Source: CAZNQW01 sp964575225 (GTDB lineage: Bacteria > Chloroflexota > Anaerolineae > JAAYZQ01). Taken from it: a stretch of DNA of 7,941 nucleotides. The notes under the pieces are model-generated. The model was given only the letters and a program-made list of their open reading frames with translations, searched no databases and was not told where the DNA came from. Made by a program: the position numbers and the translations under genes. Shown piece after piece: positions 7,010-7,941 of this stretch (positions are counted from its first letter, which is position 1; the number at the start of each line of letters is the position of its first letter). The DNA lies in NCBI GenBank assembly GCA_964575225.1, contig CAZNQW010000186.1, positions 1-7,941 of the forward strand, in the 5' to 3' direction.

Positions 7010-7038
7010 TTGCCTTTTGGAAGAAAAGCGAGTATAAT
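7010..7038 (+). promoter_or_regulatory. Promoter of the ribosomal protein S1 gene
   Basis: TTGCCT at 7010-7015 (4 of 6 -35 bases) and a perfect TATAAT at 7033-7038 are separated by 17 bases. Transcription would begin near 7045 and leave a leader of about 76 bases before the ATG at 7121. S1 genes elsewhere are often controlled by binding of S1 to their own leader (known for E. coli rpsA), but nothing in this leader proves that here. Confidence 0.8.
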
Positions 7039-7120
7039 AAGGAAGGTGGAAATTGTCTGTGATTCACATTCTGGTCGAATTAGCGAGGCCCACAAAATCG
7101 ACGCAGGGGGTTCCATCCGT

Positions 7121-7941
7121 ATGGAGGAGAAGCAGAGCAACGAGACACAGGTCGTGGAAGGAGGGGCAACAGAACAACCACTCGAAGACCATCCGATGCA
7201 TGCCTTGATGGAGGAGGCGCTCAATTTTCGCCGCCTCAAACAAGGGGAGATCATTGACGGCGAGATCGTCAGTGTAACGCCTACGGAAGTACTGGTCCAC
7301 GTGGGCGCCAAATCGGAAGGGATCGTTCCGGCAAAAGAACTGGAACGGTTGGGGCGAGAGGGGTTGGAAGGCCTCAAGCCCGGTGATGTAATACCGGTCT
7401 ATGTGGTTCGACCCGAAGATCGAGACGGCAACTTGATCCTCTCGATCCGCAGGGCCGAAGAGGAACAAGATTGGCGCTTGGCCCAGGAACTGCACGAGTC
7501 GGCAAAAGTGTTCGAGGGGCAAGTGGCCGGATTCAACCGGGGTGGGTTGATCGTGCGTATGGGCAAACTTCGCGGGTTTGTCCCGGCTTCCCAGCTCGCT
7601 CCCCAACACCAGGGCAGCGACAAACAGCAACCCGAGGAGCGTTGGGCGCGCCTGGTAGGCGAGACCGTCCAGGTCAAGGTCATTGAATACAACCGCCGGC
7701 GCAAGCGGTTGATCCTCTCCGAGCGAGCGGCCCTTCGGCAATGGCGTGACAAGCAAAAAGTCCAATTGCTCGAAGACCTCGAGGTTGGAGAGGTGCGAGA
7801 GGGCGTGGTCAGCAGTTTGTCCGATTTTGGCGCGTTCGTCGACCTGGGAGGAGCAGACGGGTTGATCCATCTGTCCGAGCTTTCCTGGAACCGGGCCGCC
7901 AAGCCCCGCGACATTTTGCAGGTGGGGCAAACCGTCCAGGT
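7121..7941 (+). CDS. rpsA: 30S ribosomal protein S1 (multi-S1-domain RNA-binding protein), truncated at the window edge
   Basis: The frame is open to the last base, giving 273 whole residues with no stop. After an acidic N-terminal tail (1-40, rich in Glu and Gln) come S1/OB-fold domains at about 41-111 (GEIIDGEIVSVTPTEVLVHVG), 129-202 (FEGQVAGFNRGGLIVRMGKLRGFVPASQL) and 221-273 (partial). The third shows the classic SDFGAFVDLGG and DGLIHLSEL signatures. At least three S1 domains in tandem, in a gene with its own strong promoter, point to ribosomal protein S1, which recruits mRNA to the 30S subunit. A different S1-repeat protein cannot be excluded until the rest is seen. The ATG at 7121 is chosen although AGGGGG (7105-7110) is ten bases away, a little long. 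An in-frame GTG at 7046 sits at the predicted transcription start and has no spaced ribosome binding site, so it is less likely. Codon use is similar to its neighbours. Confidence 0.9.
   Translation, partial: MEEKQSNETQVVEGGATEQPLEDHPMHALMEEALNFRRLKQGEIIDGEIVSVTPTEVLVHVGAKSEGIVPAKELERLGREGLEGLKPGDVIPVYVVRPEDRDGNLILSIRRAEEEQDWRLAQELHESAKVFEGQVAGFNRGGLIVRMGKLRGFVPASQLAPQHQGSDKQQPEERWARLVGETVQVKVIEYNRRRKRLILSERAALRQWRDKQKVQLLEDLEVGEVREGVVSSLSDFGAFVDLGGADGLIHLSELSWNRAAKPRDILQVGQTVQ

Noticed and set aside
6850..7062. 70-codon ORF beginning with GTG between the last glycosyltransferase gene and S1
   Set aside because: It runs through a strong hairpin and right across the S1 promoter, and its Arg/Pro/Ser-rich translation looks like non-coding GC-rich sequence.

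Overview
This is a high-GC (roughly 60% by eye) bacterial window in which all confidently called genes lie on the + strand. Near-consensus sigma-70/sigma-A promoters, Shine-Dalgarno sites and a multi-domain ribosomal protein S1 gene mark it as bacterial. The mix of a group II intron end, GT4 glycosyltransferases, a DUF4910-like M28 peptidase and an S1 protein would fit a Chloroflexota (Anaerolineae-like) genome. That assignment is a guess from style, not from a diagnostic marker.

Layout. Positions 1-54 look like the extreme 3' end of a group II intron: the 3' strand of domain V, then domain VI with its branch-point A. The rest of the intron would lie to the left of the window. Positions 55-227 hold no gene I can support. 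A promoter at 228-256 drives a polytopic membrane protein (305-1426) that seems to carry a soluble bacterial-PH-like domain between its second and third membrane segments. A second strong promoter (1440-1468) starts what looks like one operon: an M28/DUF4910-type zinc aminopeptidase-like protein with a long C-terminal extension (1526-3556), a UDP-glucose 4-epimerase of the GalE type (3587-4576), and two different GT4-family glycosyltransferases (4584-5723 and 5746-6846). The gaps inside this unit are 30, 7 and 22 bases. A 274-base gap follows, with a strong GC-rich hairpin and a third promoter (7010-7038). Ribosomal protein S1 then begins at 7121 and runs off the right edge.

How the genes work together. 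GalE makes or recycles UDP-galactose-type sugars, and the two GT4 enzymes would add sugars to a lipid, polysaccharide or protein acceptor, so the operon looks like a small cell-surface glycan module. The peptidase is the unexpected partner. Relatives of its family recur in polysaccharide or surface-modification loci, but its substrate cannot be read from sequence. The membrane protein has its own promoter and its link to the module is only positional. S1 is a housekeeping translation gene and probably an independent transcription unit. I found no CRISPR array, tRNA, rRNA, complete insertion sequence or defence system here.
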